The position numbers and the translations under genes are program-made. A stretch of 64,000 nucleotides of DNA from Orientallactaga sibirica (Eukaryota; Chordata; Mammalia; Rodentia; Dipodidae). The notes beneath the pieces are model-generated. The model saw only the letters and a program-made list of their open reading frames with translations, was not told where the DNA came from and did no database searches. Where the stretch lies: positions 20,675,501 through 20,739,500 of the forward strand of contig JAEOAD010000034.1 in NCBI GenBank assembly GCA_036365145.1. Reading direction: 5' to 3'. Positions 35,134-46,689 of this stretch are shown piece after piece. How positions within the stretch are numbered: position 1 is the stretch's first letter; the number at the start of each line of letters is the position of its first letter.

Positions 35134-37438
35134 CAACTTAACACAAGGGAGTGATGGGGAAGAATGAGAGAATTCTCAGATTCCTTGCTGGTCCAGAATG
35201 TCTCAAAGTTCTTTACTGTGTTGATTGTGGTAAATCCTAATGGATTTGTTCAGACAAAGAGCCACCGAACAGAAATGAGTGTGAGCATTCAGAAAAGCTC
35301 AGCTCCACGAGGACCTGAATTTACCAAAATTGCCAGAAAACTAGATGCCCTGTCTCTCCCTTCTGTGGCAGAAATATTACCATCTTTAAACCTGTTTGGC
35401 CATAGATACTCATGCCCTAATCTGTGCGAGGCCTCAAAAACACCAAGGTGAGGAAGATACAAACCTTGAGAAGTTCACTTCCACCATGTGCCAAGATCCA
35501 TGATGGCAGAACTGTTGCTTAGATGAGGAGATGAAAAAGCATTTCTCTGAGAAGACTTTTGAGATGAGTTTCAATGACTCCATAGGATAGATGGAACGTG
35601 GAGATGTCTGTGAGGGTCCAGGGAAGGTCCTTTCTAAAAGCAAGAATGAGGTAAAAGCATGAAGCATCATGACGGGGTTGCTAATACTTGGCTTTCATTA
35701 TGTCTTACAAGGCAATTCTGGGTGATGGACAACCCAACCAACATCTGTTCTCTATCTTGCTTTCGGTGCTCTACATGAGGTCAATGTCAAGACATAGAGC
35801 ACAGAATCGCATTTTTTTGAACACAGAATGTGCAGAGATGATCATATTCCTCTACATCCTGAGTTACTAGCCCAGTTGCACACAGTTCTCCAACCAATAC
35901 ATTCCTGTCCTTCACTTACACGTTCTTATTCAAGGCCTGAGTGGGTCTTGTTCTTGCCCACAGCACAGCCACCCCACCTTTCACAAGGTACCCAGAGAGC
36001 TTATTACAGCAGAAAGTGGGAGCTGCTGTCTGGGTCAGTGGGAAAATAAACTGCTGAAAGGTTTATTTCCCTGCTTGGGATATTTTTACAGAGAAAATCC
36101 ACATGACTTGTCACCACACACTCAACTATTTTTAAGCTTCCTGACCAGATCTGCTAGATAGGCCTTTAGGGACGGTAAGTGGCGGCAGGGAGGTGGGAGT
36201 TGTTCTTGGCTTTGGGTACACTGGACCGTTGGGGAATCCTGGGATTTGGTTTAGCCAGAGAACATTTCAGAGGGAAAATGTGGAAGTAAAGTGAAGTCAG
36301 TCAGACCCCTTGAATGTGAGCTTTATTCTTCCAGAACTACCCAGAAGCCTAGCCCTTTGCCTTCCAAAGCCATAAGACTGCCAAGAGAAATGAAACCTGG
36401 ATTCCACTTCTCTCAGTCCCCCCATGCCATAGATCAGCCCACAGATAAAGGGGCAATGGTTGTCTTCAGACCACATCTACTTGTGGATCATGACTCAGCT
36501 GGACAGATTCCTTGTTCTTCTCCCACACTGACCAAAGCCTCAGCCAGTTGGGATTGTGGGCGGGTGGTGGAGAGTACTGAAAGGACAAGTCTGTGTGGGT
36601 GACAGGGCATCCTCAGAGTTCCCAACAATGGTGTTTCTCAGCTCCTGAGGTTCCAAAGCCAATCTAAATACAATGTCAAGTGAAAATTGTCCAGATTTTT
36701 CTGGGAACTAATGTTGACTTTGTCACGCTTCATGTAAATAATAGTGAAGGGTAACTGTTATGAGCAAAGCATAAAACAGGCATCACGGTATTAAACTGGT
36801 ACAAGAATTCCTATATTGATAATCATAGCTGGTCTCGGCATTTGGATATAATTTACAAGGTGTTTGTCACTTGTTCCTCCAAATACCTTGTAAGACAATG
36901 ATAATAGCATTGTCTTTATTTTACAGTGCAGCAACTTGTGCAAATGTCTGAATTAGGATAGTAAACATGAAATATACTTCTTCTGAATCTTATATAAGAT
37001 TGTATGTGTAATTTGGAAAGCTGAAAATATAAAGATTATGTTAAGAAATTAAACTATAATGCTATAATGAGTGGATAAGATTCCTCTGAAATGCCAACAG
37101 ATGAGATAAACTGCCTACTGAAAAGAAATTTATAATAACAAAATCAGGATCCCAACTAAGTCTGGTGCAAAAGAAGGTTTTCTCTTCTATGACAGCTTTC
37201 TTCATATACTTACAGTCAGATGTAATATTTGCTGTCATGCCTGGCATATTTTTGAGGATTACAAAGATACGGTGTTTCCCTACTCTAGTTGTATTTGTAT
37301 GAGCTCTTGTCTTACACCCCTGCTCCCAGGCCTACCTTGGTTGCTCTGACTACCTTATCATCCTACTCATGTTGTTCTGGCTTACTCCAGTTCCTCATTC
37401 TCTGTTTGCAAGCCTCATCTACACAAGATTTATATGTG
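35134..37438. other. Unique non-coding block with a weak MIR trace
   Basis: About 2.3 kb without a confident gene. The 36835-36960 part resembles a reversed MIR. A plus-strand frame of 103 codons at 36291-36602 and one of 95 at 35164-35451 have no recognised domains. No coding call can be made from composition alone. Confidence 0.5.
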
Positions 37439-37439
37439 C

Positions 37440-37785
37440 ACTGTGGTTGTTTGATTCAGGTGTCCCCCATAAACTTAGGTGTTCTGAATGCTAGGTTCCC
37501 AGCTGATGGAGATTTGGGAACTAACACCTCCTGAAGGGAGTGGGGGCAGGATTATGGGTATTCAGCCAGTTTCCCCTTGCCAGTGTTGGCACCATCTTCT
37601 GTTGCTATTGTCCACATTATATTGGCCATGGGGTGATGTCCACCCTCTGGTCATGCCATCATATTCCCCTGCCATTATGGAGACTCCCCTCAAGTCTGTA
37701 AGCCAAAATAAACCCTTTTTCTCCAACGAGTGCTCTTGGTTGGGTGATTTTTGCCAGAAAAGTAAACCTGGCTTCAACATGTACA
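37440..37785 (+). repeat. URR1-like non-autonomous hAT element
   Basis: 'gtgtcccccataaacttagg', 'tgttctgaatgctaggttcc', 'tctgtaagccaaaataaacc' and the end 'gccagaaaagtaaac' match the order of the rodent URR1 family. Frames of 127 and 81 codons in this stretch lie in the element and are not genes. Confidence 0.7.
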
Positions 37786-37827
37786 GAGATCTGCAGAAAC
37801 ACAGTATATTGTATATAAAACAATTTA

Positions 37828-38068
37828 AGGGCTGGAAAGATAGCTTAGTGGTTAAGGCTCCTGCCTGCTAAGCCTAAGAACGCCCATCCCATGTTTAGCC
37901 AGATGCAAAGTGACACAAGGGTGCAATGCTGCACTTGCCTGCAAGGGGGTACAAGCATCTGGAGTTCATTCATAGTGGCTGAGAGGCTGCTAGCATGCCC
38001 ATTCTCCCTCTGTCTGTCTGTCTCTCTCTCTCTCTCTGACTCTCTCCAAAAAAAAATAAATAAATAAG
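37828..38068 (+). repeat. DIP SINE
   Basis: 'gggctggaaagatagcttag', 'tggttaaggctcctgcctgc', 'gtacaagcatctggagttca', a CT-rich stretch and an AAATAAATAAAT tail. A short direct duplication in the middle ('gcacttgcctgcaag') is unusual. Confidence 0.93.
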
Positions 38069-39784
38069 ATTACAATTCGGGTTTTAGAGAATAGTTCACT
38101 GTCTTCTCCTGCCCACCACATTGGCCTTGGGTCTTCTTTTCCCTCTTTCATCTTGTTCTCAGTTCCAGATCTCTGAGGAGCTATATTTAGCATTTTGGCA
38201 TCTTGACTGAAATATATATCTATATATATATTCCTTGTCTATTTCTCAACCACTCACTGGCAAAGGAAGTTAATTAAAAAAAAATCAATAGAATTTTCTC
38301 TTCCTTTAGCCTATGGTGAATGGATGTTATCTGAAAAATATTGCAACAAACAGTGCCAGAAAGTGACATCATTTAATGTTCCTGTGTATCAAAAGCTGGC
38401 ATAATAGTCCACAAGTCATAGTAGCTTGGATATTGTTTGTTTTTATGCTCAGCATTCCAATTTGTTCCACATTTTATAAATGCAAAGAAACAAGTGAACA
38501 AAGGAATATGATGTGGTTTTGTGTTTTTATAAAGTGAAAAATATAAATCTCAATGTAATTTGAAAACATAGAAGATCTTAGTTTCATAAATGAAGTCTCT
38601 TTTCCCAAACAAGTAACATTTATCATATCACCAAGATTACTCTTCACTTACTTGGATGTTTACAGGTCAGGAAGCTCTTTTGGATTACTCTCTCTACCAG
38701 TCTCCAAGTTTCTTCACCCTTCCTATCCCTCCCTCCAACTCTAACGACCTCCCTGTCTAGATACAGGGGTAAGGGAAGGAGTTGAAGAGTCAGGGTAGAC
38801 ACATTTGATACTTAACTACATCCCTTGGAAATGATCAAATTACCCTTTCTCACATACTGTTGGTGTGAAATGATCATATGGTCAAGCTAAGTGCAAAGAG
38901 TTCTGGGAAACATCAATGAGCTCATTGACAGTAGTCAGCACAAGAAGCTTCTGGCACAATGGACACCTCACAGAGGGAATCCATCTCCCTTACTATGAGA
39001 GTCAAAAAACTACACCAAGTCTCCACTGTTATCAATATAAGCAGCCATCATAAGTCCTGGAATTATAAACTGTCTTAAATCTTCAATTATAGCATATAAA
39101 TCTTTTAAGCCAGTTTCAACATATAACATCTGTGTTTCCCTCTTAGTCCATACCCTTTCTCTCAGAATTTACTTAAAATGCAAATGATACTGGGGTAGAC
39201 ACTGAATTTTGTCCATCTCTCCCAAAATACAAAGGATTAATTGTTTAGCCATTACTTACCCCTTATCTGTACAGTTGGAAATTCCTATGTTACACTCCAA
39301 CAATCTTTGTCTCAGAATTCCATTTCACTAACTTAAAAATTGATTCTTCAAGCTATCTTTTTCCAAATAAAACTTTTTTCCTCATCCATACTATTTTGGC
39401 AGACCAACAAGAATTATGTCATATTCTTACTGTCTGGGTCTCCTTGAAGTTGTATCTAATAATGAGGAAATTTGGATAGTTCCCAGCTGAATTCTATAGT
39501 TTCGTCCTGTCATAGTCTTAGCCTCTACAATATTCTAGCAAAGTCTAGTGTGGGATGTGGAAAACTGGAAGTTAAAGGTTCCAATTCTGTCCCTAATAGA
39601 GAGTAGATCTGTTGCTCAGCCACAGTTAGTTCACAGATAGAGGAGTAATTCTCTTTTTGAAGTCCAAAGACCCAAAATAATAACAAGATTTGAGTACACA
39701 TATGGGAGGATCCAGTGCAAGAGGTAAAATAGAGTATTGTAACAAACAGCTGATGATTCAAATGAGCCCTCTGATAGATTGTGA
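38069..39784. other. Unique, mostly AT-rich block
   Basis: No gene. Some CT-rich parts (38680-38760) resemble L2 but are too weak to call. Confidence 0.45.
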
Positions 39785-40940
39785 CTTTTTTATTAGTTAT
39801 GTATATAGTGTATATACACCCATGATGGTAACATCCTTAGACTTCTCCCTGTCCTCCCCCATGGGTAATGTGGGTCTTGCCCTATGGGGGTAGCCATCAG
39901 TTATGCAGGAAAGGCAATGACTCTGTGCATAATGACCCAACTCATGGCTCTAACAATCTTCCGCCCCCTCTGGTGAATTTCCCTGAGCCATGTTGGGTTC
40001 ATTTTAGGTCTATTTCAGTGACAGGGTTTTGTGAGTCTCTGTGTCTCTGGATATCTGATTTGGTAGGGGTTGAGTGTTCTTTGTGTCTATCTCCTTTGCC
40101 CTTGTGCTGGTACCAGGTTCACCGAGAAAGCAGCACTCTTGCTCATTTCCCCAATAACTCTATGGCTTCAGCTGGTGCCCTGGTGAGGTACGATGGGCTG
40201 ATTCTCTCAGGATCTGCATCCATCTGAAAGAGAGAAGCAGATTCTCCAATGGAGAGTGAGGTCAGTGCAAGATACATGGATAACCATTATTATTTTAGAG
40301 AGAATTTAATAGGTGTAGGCCCTCTTGTATCCCACTGTTGGTGGGAGCTTGATATTGGAGAGCAAACTCGTTTTTGGATATGGTTCTGACTTGTTTCCCA
40401 GTTCCAGGTATGGGTTCCATTACACTGAGCGGATCCATTAGCCAAATCAAGAGCAGTTGGTAACCTACCACAGCTGTGTGCCACTACTGAATTCATACTG
40501 AATTTGTGTCAGCATCACGTCAGATTGTTTGCTGCTGAGTATATTAGACCACAAGTTGCTTAGACAGATGTTGGTCATTTTCCTCCAGTCACTTATGTAG
40601 CACCTTCTGCACTAGACAAGCTAACTGTCTGGGAACTGACTCTTCCAGATTCCAGCCAGGTCACTCCATGTTCCATCAGAACAGCATATAGTGTCTTCAG
40701 CAGCAGGGTCTTACCAATAAATTTTGGTGGGTCATCAAGTACTCCGACAGAAATCTGTCTTCTTTTGGGAAACCTTGTAGGTCTCACTGATCAACAGCTC
40801 ATTGTGAATGTTAACCACACGCTGGTACTGGGAGTTACAGGTCAGTACCAAGGGAAAAGAAGGAAGAAAAAATATAGGTAATATGAAAGAGAAAGAGAGA
40901 AGAGAAAGAAGAGGGAGTGATAGAGATAGATTGTGAATAT
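39785..40940 (-). repeat. L1 3' UTR (long copy), antisense
   Basis: Same subfamily as the 22.7-24.0 kb copy: 'ctgcacataatgaccc'-type words near 39934, 'gatatctgatttggtagggg', 'gagcagttggtaacctacca', 'ctggtactgggagttacagg', ending at a purine-rich tract at about 40855-40930. Confidence 0.82.
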
Positions 40941-40959
40941 TTTAAATGAAATATCCTTT

Positions 40960-41146
40960 TTAAAAATATTTATCTATGAGAGAGAGTGAGTATGGACATG
41001 CCAGGATCTCTTGTCATTACAAATGAACTCCAGACACATGTGACACTTTGTGCATCTGGCTTTTTATTGGTACTGGGCAACTGAACCACAGCAGACAGGC
41101 TCTACATGCAAATACATTTATCCACTGTGTAATCTCCCAAGTCCTA
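40960..41146 (-). repeat. DIP SINE, diverged
   Basis: 'ggacatgccaggatctcttg', 'gaactccagacacatgtgac' and 'tgtgcatctggcttt', with a degenerate head complement. Confidence 0.82.
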
Positions 41147-41194
41147 AAACATTTTCAATACTTCTTAATCACAATGGTAGTTGCTTTTAGTTGC

Positions 41195-41330
41195 CTGTAG
41201 GAATAGAACACTGGCCTCAACAAGACGCTGAAATCAAAGTTAGGAGATTTTGGTACAAATCCAGTTTGCTATGAACTAGTTCTGAGCCCTTGAGCAAAAC
41301 AACCCACTCTCTCAAACTATTCCATCACCA
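41195..41330 (+). repeat. MIR SINE
   Basis: 'ggaatagaacactggcctca', 'tggtacaaatccagtttgct' and 'gagcccttgagcaaaacaac' follow the MIR head and core. Confidence 0.6.
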
Positions 41331-41424
41331 CAAAGTAGATACACGTTAGGACCCTTCTCACTGTAGGGCATTGTCTAGTCTATCTCTGTATCCCACAACT
41401 TGGTACTGAATCAGACAATAATGT

Positions 41425-41757
41425 CTGCTATGGTTGGAATATGGATGGTCCCCTCTGGAACTCATGTTGAAATGTGTCATGATGGCTTTGATTCACGCAG
41501 GCTTTAAGTTATGAATAGCTTGGCTAGTGGCACAAGTGGCCCTTTAAGAGGACTGTGTTGATTTTGAAAGCATGAACATATTTATTGAGAAGGCATCATT
41601 ATGAGGCAAACCTTTCCCTTGTGCTTCTACTCCTTGATCTGTGCCCATTTACCCTTCCACTATTCGACACAAGGTCCTTTCCAGGGGTGGCCACCTTATC
41701 TTTGGCTTCTTGTTCTCACAATAATTACTTCTTTTCTAGTTTTATAATGTGATGTCT

Positions 41758-41792
<35 letters not shown>

Positions 41793-41840
41793 TTGCCCAA
41801 TGACAGATATTCTGTAAATAACAGAAAATTGATTAAGACA
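41425..41840 (+). repeat. MaLR-type (MST/MLT-like) LTR remnant
   Basis: The start 'gctatggttggaatatggat', 'ctcatgttgaaatgtgtcat' and the end 'acagatattctgtaaataac', 'agaaaattgattaagaca' follow the MaLR LTR layout. A T-run at about 41768-41788 interrupts it. No internal region is seen. Confidence 0.5.
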
Positions 41841-42634
41841 GTATAATTAATAATTGTGGGATGATTAATGAGTGGGATATATGAATTTCTGTTCTTCAGT
41901 CTTAAAATGTATCAAATGATCTCAAATCATTCAATGTCTAGTGCAGAGATTCATGCAGTCTTCACATGCTGTTCTCAAATGGCTTATTACCACCACCAAG
42001 GGTGAGTATGAATAATTATAGCTGCTGCTTATTCAAAAGATTTGTACAATTAAACTTTAAGGACAAATTTAATGTGATTCTCACAGGATAAAAATTCTGA
42101 AATTCTCTTAGCCTCGGGACATAACAATCCATCTCACACTAATTTTTGTCACAGAACCTAAATTTAGTTCCTTATGTCTATATTCACAAAACAATATTTC
42201 TATCCTTCAAATAAAGTGCCTTACAACATGTAGAAATTATTTTGATATATGTAATATGATTATAAAAGTTTATAAAGACTTTACAATTTAGGGAAATTAA
42301 AATTTGATAACCAAATGCAGATGGGTCTTAGAGTTTTCTATATCCTGTCAGATTCTATGCAAGTGGAAGCTTAAAGGACCAGGCCAGTTTGATCTAAAAG
42401 GAAGAAAGAGAAGGTAGATAGGGGGTAGGATACAGGAGTAAAGTACATTCTCTATCCTGTTTTGAAAACTGTAACTGGTGGTTATACTAATCACAGCTAC
42501 CTCTAATCCTTCTGCTATAGAATATGCAGATAAGATCATCAGATATAAAAATGGGTAGATTTTTCTTTATAAGCAAAGGGTAATAATGAAGGAAATTCTA
42601 ATAATATCTAATTATTTTATTAGGCTTAGTGAAA

Positions 42635-42880
42635 TTGTCTTCGTCTGGTCTGCTATAATAGAATATCACAAATGAAGTGGCTAAAACAATGAGTATTCAT
42701 TTTTCATAGTCTTGGGAACTGTAAAGTCTAAGTTCAAAGTACCAGCAGATCCAGCATCAGACAGGGTGAGGCCAGAATACAACATTGTAAATAATCATCT
42801 TCTTGTATGCAAACAACTATCCCCTGGCTGTATCGTTACATGGTGAGAGAGACACATCTCATGTCTCCTTGTGTTTTTTT
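42635..42880 (+). repeat. Ancient interspersed repeat, probable LTR or DNA element
   Basis: 'tctgctataatagaatatca', 'tcatagtcttgggaactgta' and 'agtctaagttcaaagtacca' resemble a common mammalian repeat class with 'gctataacagaatacc..ctggaagtccaag'. I cannot name the family from memory. Confidence 0.45.
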
Positions 42881-42889
42881 TTCTTCACT

Positions 42890-43065
42890 ACTTAAAATTT
42901 TTATTAAGAACTATAATATATAAACATATTGTAAATTGGTCATAATTCCATAGGATTATACTATTATGTACACTCTCCCTGGACCCCATTCCACTGAGGG
43001 GGTCTTTCCAGTGGGTTTATTGGTAATCACTGTGGAGTCATGAATGTGTAGGTCCATGTTCATAA
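42890..43065 (-). repeat. L1 3' UTR end, antisense
   Basis: 'ggaccccattccactgaggg', 'ggtttattggtaatcactgt' and 'ggagtcatgaatgtgtaggt' are the reverse of the L1 end seen at 31.5-31.7 kb. Confidence 0.75.
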
Positions 43066-43605
43066 CCTCACCTAATTATGTTTTCCTCCCAAAGGTTTCC
43101 CTTGCAAATACTGGAAAGTAATTTTAGCATCTGAATTTTTAGGATGACACAAAAATTCAGTCTATGAAAGCAATATATATTCTAATTTTTACTCTTTGTG
43201 GAAGATTAATAAAATGTATTATTATTATTATCATTACAAGTCTTACTTTAGAGTTTGATTCATTTACTAAAAATTTACCACATATCCTATGTATTCAGTA
43301 TTTCATTAAGGGTCTCAGGCTGAAAATTGCCTCCAATATTTTCAGCAGGATATATTTAGTTTTAATAATAAATGAATTACTAACCCTGCTCCTCCAGAAG
43401 TGGATACCCAAATTCTCTTTTGAAGGATTATTGGGTTTGGGTTGAGGGAGTGGGAGGTCTGCCATTTTAATGCAATTAAAACAATGAAAAGATGAGAAAA
43501 TATAAATTTAAAACAATGAAAATATTAACAGTATAGCAGCATAAAAGCAGGCCCTCATGGTGGGTGGAAATACAGCTCTCCAGATGATTTTTCCTTTGTG
43601 TATAT
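43066..43605. other. AT-rich unique stretch
   Basis: No gene or confident repeat. A plus-strand frame of 93 codons has no known domain. Confidence 0.45.
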
Positions 43606-43606
43606 C

Positions 43607-43630
43607 TGTGTGTGTGTGCTCACACACACA
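43607..43630. repeat. TG/CA inverted repeat
   Basis: A TGTGTGTGTGTG arm, then CT, then a CACACACACA arm. This gives a perfect 10-bp stem with almost no loop. Confidence 0.9.
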
Positions 43631-43769
43631 TGAATTTCCATTATTAAGGGCTTGCAAATGAGACTTTTAATAAATGTGTGGAAAATCATGATAGCAATGT
43701 TGTACCTTCATATGGTGGTGATTGCTTGAACCTCATTGAAAATTGCACATTTTTATCCAGTTAGCATTT

Positions 43770-43915
43770 GAAGCAAACAGAAGATGAGTATTGTTATTGC
43801 CACTCTACAAAGAAACAAACTTAAGACAAAAAAGTAACTGACCCATAGTCACACATCTAGTAAGTAGCAAAACTTGTATTTGAACTTGTATTTGAAGTTT
43901 AATAGGTACTATGAC
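43770..43915 (-). repeat. MIR SINE
   Basis: 'gttattgccactctacaaag', 'gtaactgacccatagtcaca' and 'catctagtaagtagcaaaac' follow the reverse MIR core closely. Confidence 0.68.
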
Positions 43916-44033
43916 TAAACAAAGAGAACTACCGGTCTCTCTAGCAGAGGAATGAGGGAAGGGGACTTTTGCATCAGAGTAACACAGTTGGGGTGGGAGA
44001 GCCATTTAGGGAAGATATCACCCTCAGAATCAA

Positions 44034-44137
44034 CTGCACTAGCTAGCTGGCTATCAACAATGCTCCAACAATTCTTCTGCCTCTGACTCCTCAGTACTGT
44101 GAGTTCAAGTATGCACTGTCATGACCAGCTTCTAAAT
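44034..44137 (-). repeat. B3/B4-like SINE fragment
   Basis: 'actagctagctggctatcaa', 'ctgcctctgactcctcagta' and 'gcactgtcatgaccagctt' resemble the inner part of reversed B3/B4 elements. Confidence 0.5.
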
Positions 44138-44737
44138 GAATGCCTCTCTCTTGCTGGTGCCTTTCCTCCCTCCCCAGGAGACCCTTTTGCTTTAATGTTA
44201 CATGTATTCTATTACCCTGTTTTAATACCCCCCCACTACCATCCTTAAGCTCTCTTCTTCTCTCATGATACCATTTCTCTTTTCAGAACCTATACACACA
44301 TATGCACATATATTTACAATATATACAAATTAAAATGCAGGTTTCATTTGAGAGGAAAAATAAAGTGTTTGGCTTTTTATTCTGGCTTATTTCACTTAGC
44401 ATAATGATTTCCATTTGCATCCATTTTCCAGCAAATGTCATGATTTCATTTTTTTATTCCATGGTATACATATACCACATTTTCATTATTCACTGTGGAT
44501 TTAGAATTATGCTGGATCCATGTCTTAGCTATTATGAAGAGAGAGGAAAAAATAAAATGAATGTGTGTATATTTCTATGGTATGACTTAGAGTTGTTTGG
44601 TTATATTCCCAGGAGTGGTATAGCTCTGTCATCTGGTGGTTTCAATTTTATTCTTTTGAGAAACTTCTATACTTACTTTATTTTCATAGTGGCTAGATCA
44701 ATCTGTTTTATGTACTTTAGTCTACTTATATGTTGTA

Positions 44738-44835
44738 TCACAGGGGTGACCAACCTTTTAGCTCCTTTGGGCTACATTTCATGAAGAATTGCCTTGAGCC
44801 ACACATTAATATAGAAATACTGCATAAGCATGGGG
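44738..44835 (+). repeat. hAT-like DNA transposon fragment within L1
   Basis: 'caggggtgaccaacctttta', 'gctcctttgggctacatttc' and 'gccttgagccacacattaat' resemble a common mammalian hAT end ('caggggtgtccaaactttttggc..gggccacatt'). It sits between the L1 parts. Confidence 0.55.
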
Positions 44836-44898
44836 CCTTCACAATAGAATTGAGGATCTTTCATCAGCTCCTTACCAATATTTGGTGGCCTTTGTTTT

Positions 44899-44907
44899 TT
44901 ATTTATT

Positions 44908-44947
<40 letters not shown>

Positions 44948-45074
44948 TATTCAAGTTCCAGATGCATGGGCCACTTTGTGCATTCAGCTTTACCTGGATA
45001 CTGGGGAATCGAACCCAGGTCATTAGGCTTTACAAGAAAGCACTTTAACTGCCAAGCTATCTCTCCAGCCCTGT
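44899..45074 (-). repeat. DIP SINE with long (TTTA)n tail, inserted in L1
   Basis: The (TTTA)n tail runs to about 44947. Then 'gttccagatgcatgggccac', 'gaatcgaacccaggtcatta' and 'gctatctctccagccctg'. The GA-rich part is lost. The target duplication 'cctttgtttt' lies at 44889-44898 and 45075-45084. Confidence 0.94.
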
Positions 45075-45500
45075 CCTTTGTTTTCTTGATGATAGCCATT
45101 ATGATAAGGGTGAGAGAATTCAAGCAATGTTTAGTTGAAATTTCCCCCAATGTTGAACTTTTTTCAAATATTTATTGGCTATTTGTGTTTCGTCTTTTGA
45201 GAGCTATCCAGTCAGTTCATTATTAGTAATTGGAGAGGTTGTGTCCATAACTGTTTAAATTTTCAGTTTTATGGATAGATGATAAAGACACAAATAGGTA
45301 GAATATAGATGTTAACTTGCTATCTGATGTGTACTTGGAAAAGATTTTTTTTTTCCCATTATTTAGACTGTCTTCACTACGTCAATACTTTATTGAAGCT
45401 TTATAACTTCATCTAATCCAATTTGACAATCCTTGGGATTGTTTCTTGTCCTGAGTCCCTTCCAGAAAGTTCTTTACCTAGTGTAGTTATGGCATCTATT

Positions 45501-46105
45501 TTAAAGTGAGGCATATTTGTCTCTAGAAAAAATGGGATCTAGAAATGTCTATAAAATAGGCATGATGAAAAATTTCTTTAAGTAGGATGTAGCACTGCAG
45601 CTTTATAGATTCCATTTGAAAATCAATAGGTAATATATTTCCATTGAATGAAAAAGAAATTGAATATATACCAAAATATTGATTATTTTCCCAGAAACCT
45701 TGAACTGTTTTGAAATTCTTATAACAATCAAATTGTAATTCATTTTATAAATGTAACTGTTGCTGTTGAAAGGATTATTTTTAAACAATATGTCAAAATA
45801 CATAAAATTGTTTGTCTTAATTTGAACTTGCTATAATTCTAGTATCCTTTGAAATTATGTCACAACTTGAAATAATGCCCAAGTGCTATGGATTACAGGC
45901 ATATTCCACCATGTCTGACATAGTGTTTTTCTAATTATATTACACTTACTCTTTTCATTCAATATGCTTAAACCAGATGAACAGGGCAGAGGAAAAGGAA
46001 ATGTTTCAGAGATATTGAACCACTGGTAGGGACCACTGGCATGGTACTTTTGTCTCTACTTGAATGTTGGCACATTAGACAATAGGGTCATTAATTGTCT
46101 CATTT
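45501..46105. other. AT-rich unique stretch with a B1 scrap
   Basis: No gene. 'cccaagtgctatggattaca' and 'ggcatattccaccatgtctg' at about 45878-45925 look like a piece of reversed B1-type sequence. Confidence 0.45.
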
Positions 46106-46117
46106 TTTTATTCTTTT

Positions 46118-46340
46118 TTAAACTTATTTTTATTTATTTATTTACAAGCAGAGAGAAATAGAAGAGAGAAGAGAGAGAGAGAGAGAGAATGGGCACCCCA
46201 GGGCCTCTGGCCACTGCAGACAAACTCCAGATGCATGCACCACTTCGTGCATCTGGCTTACGTGGGTCCTGGGGAATCAAAACTGAGTCCTTAGGCTTCA
46301 CAGACAAATGCCTTTCCCACTAAGCCATCTCTCTAGCCCA
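46118..46340 (-). repeat. DIP SINE, full-length
   Basis: A TTTATTTATTTA tail, a GA-run, 'gaatgggcaccccagggcct', 'aactccagatgcatgcacca', 'cgtgcatctggcttacgtgg' and the head complement 'gccatctctctagccc'. Confidence 0.95.
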
Positions 46341-46359
46341 AGGATTCTTTCCCCTTTTT

Positions 46360-46685
46360 AATGAATGTGTTCGTGTATGGAGTTCATGACTATGTATGCA
46401 TGTTTGCATGCGTTTGGCACAGGTGTGTATAGGAATGCACGTGCACATGTGTGCACAGGGGATGCAGAGATTAGTATTGTGTCTTTCTCACTTGCTCCAT
46501 ACACTATTTTTTTTTTTTTTTTGGATATGGGTTGTTCACTGATCCTAGAGATCTTTAATTTGGCTAGACTAGCTAGAGTGTAAGATACATTCCATCATGT
46601 CTAGCAGTTTTACATGAGTGATGGGGATTTGAACTCATGCTTGTGCTGCAAGCACTCTACCCACTGAGCAATCTCCCCAGACCAT
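46360..46685 (-). repeat. B3-like SINE (B2 superfamily)
   Basis: A TG-rich 3' part, a T-run at 46508-46522, 'gatggggatttgaactcatg', 'cttgtgctgcaagcactcta' and 'cccactgagcaatctcccca'. The last three are the reverse of a B2-superfamily head. Confidence 0.65.
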
Positions 46686-46689
46686 TTTA

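Larger units (their letters stand above)
44145..45500 (-). repeat. L1 ORF2 3' part and 3' UTR, antisense
   Basis: The plus strand reads as antisense L1: 'ggcttatttcacttagcata', 'atgatttccatttgcatcca', 'tatattcccaggagtggtat', then after two inserts 'cttgatgatagccattatga' and 'ttattggctatttgtgtttc'. The 160-codon plus frame at 44302-44784, the longest in the window, is an antisense shadow of this element. Confidence 0.82.

Noticed and set aside
36170..36185. Possible 5' splice site 'ggtaagtgg' near 36.18 kb
   Set aside because: A single consensus-like site without an upstream open exon or matching acceptor; expected by chance.
37488..37871. 127-codon frame as a gene
   Set aside because: It lies in a URR1-like hAT element and runs into the head of the next DIP.
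44302..44784. Longest open frame in the window (160 codons) as a gene
   Set aside because: It lies antisense to L1 ORF2 and continues into a hAT-like fragment; the DNA words are those of antisense L1.
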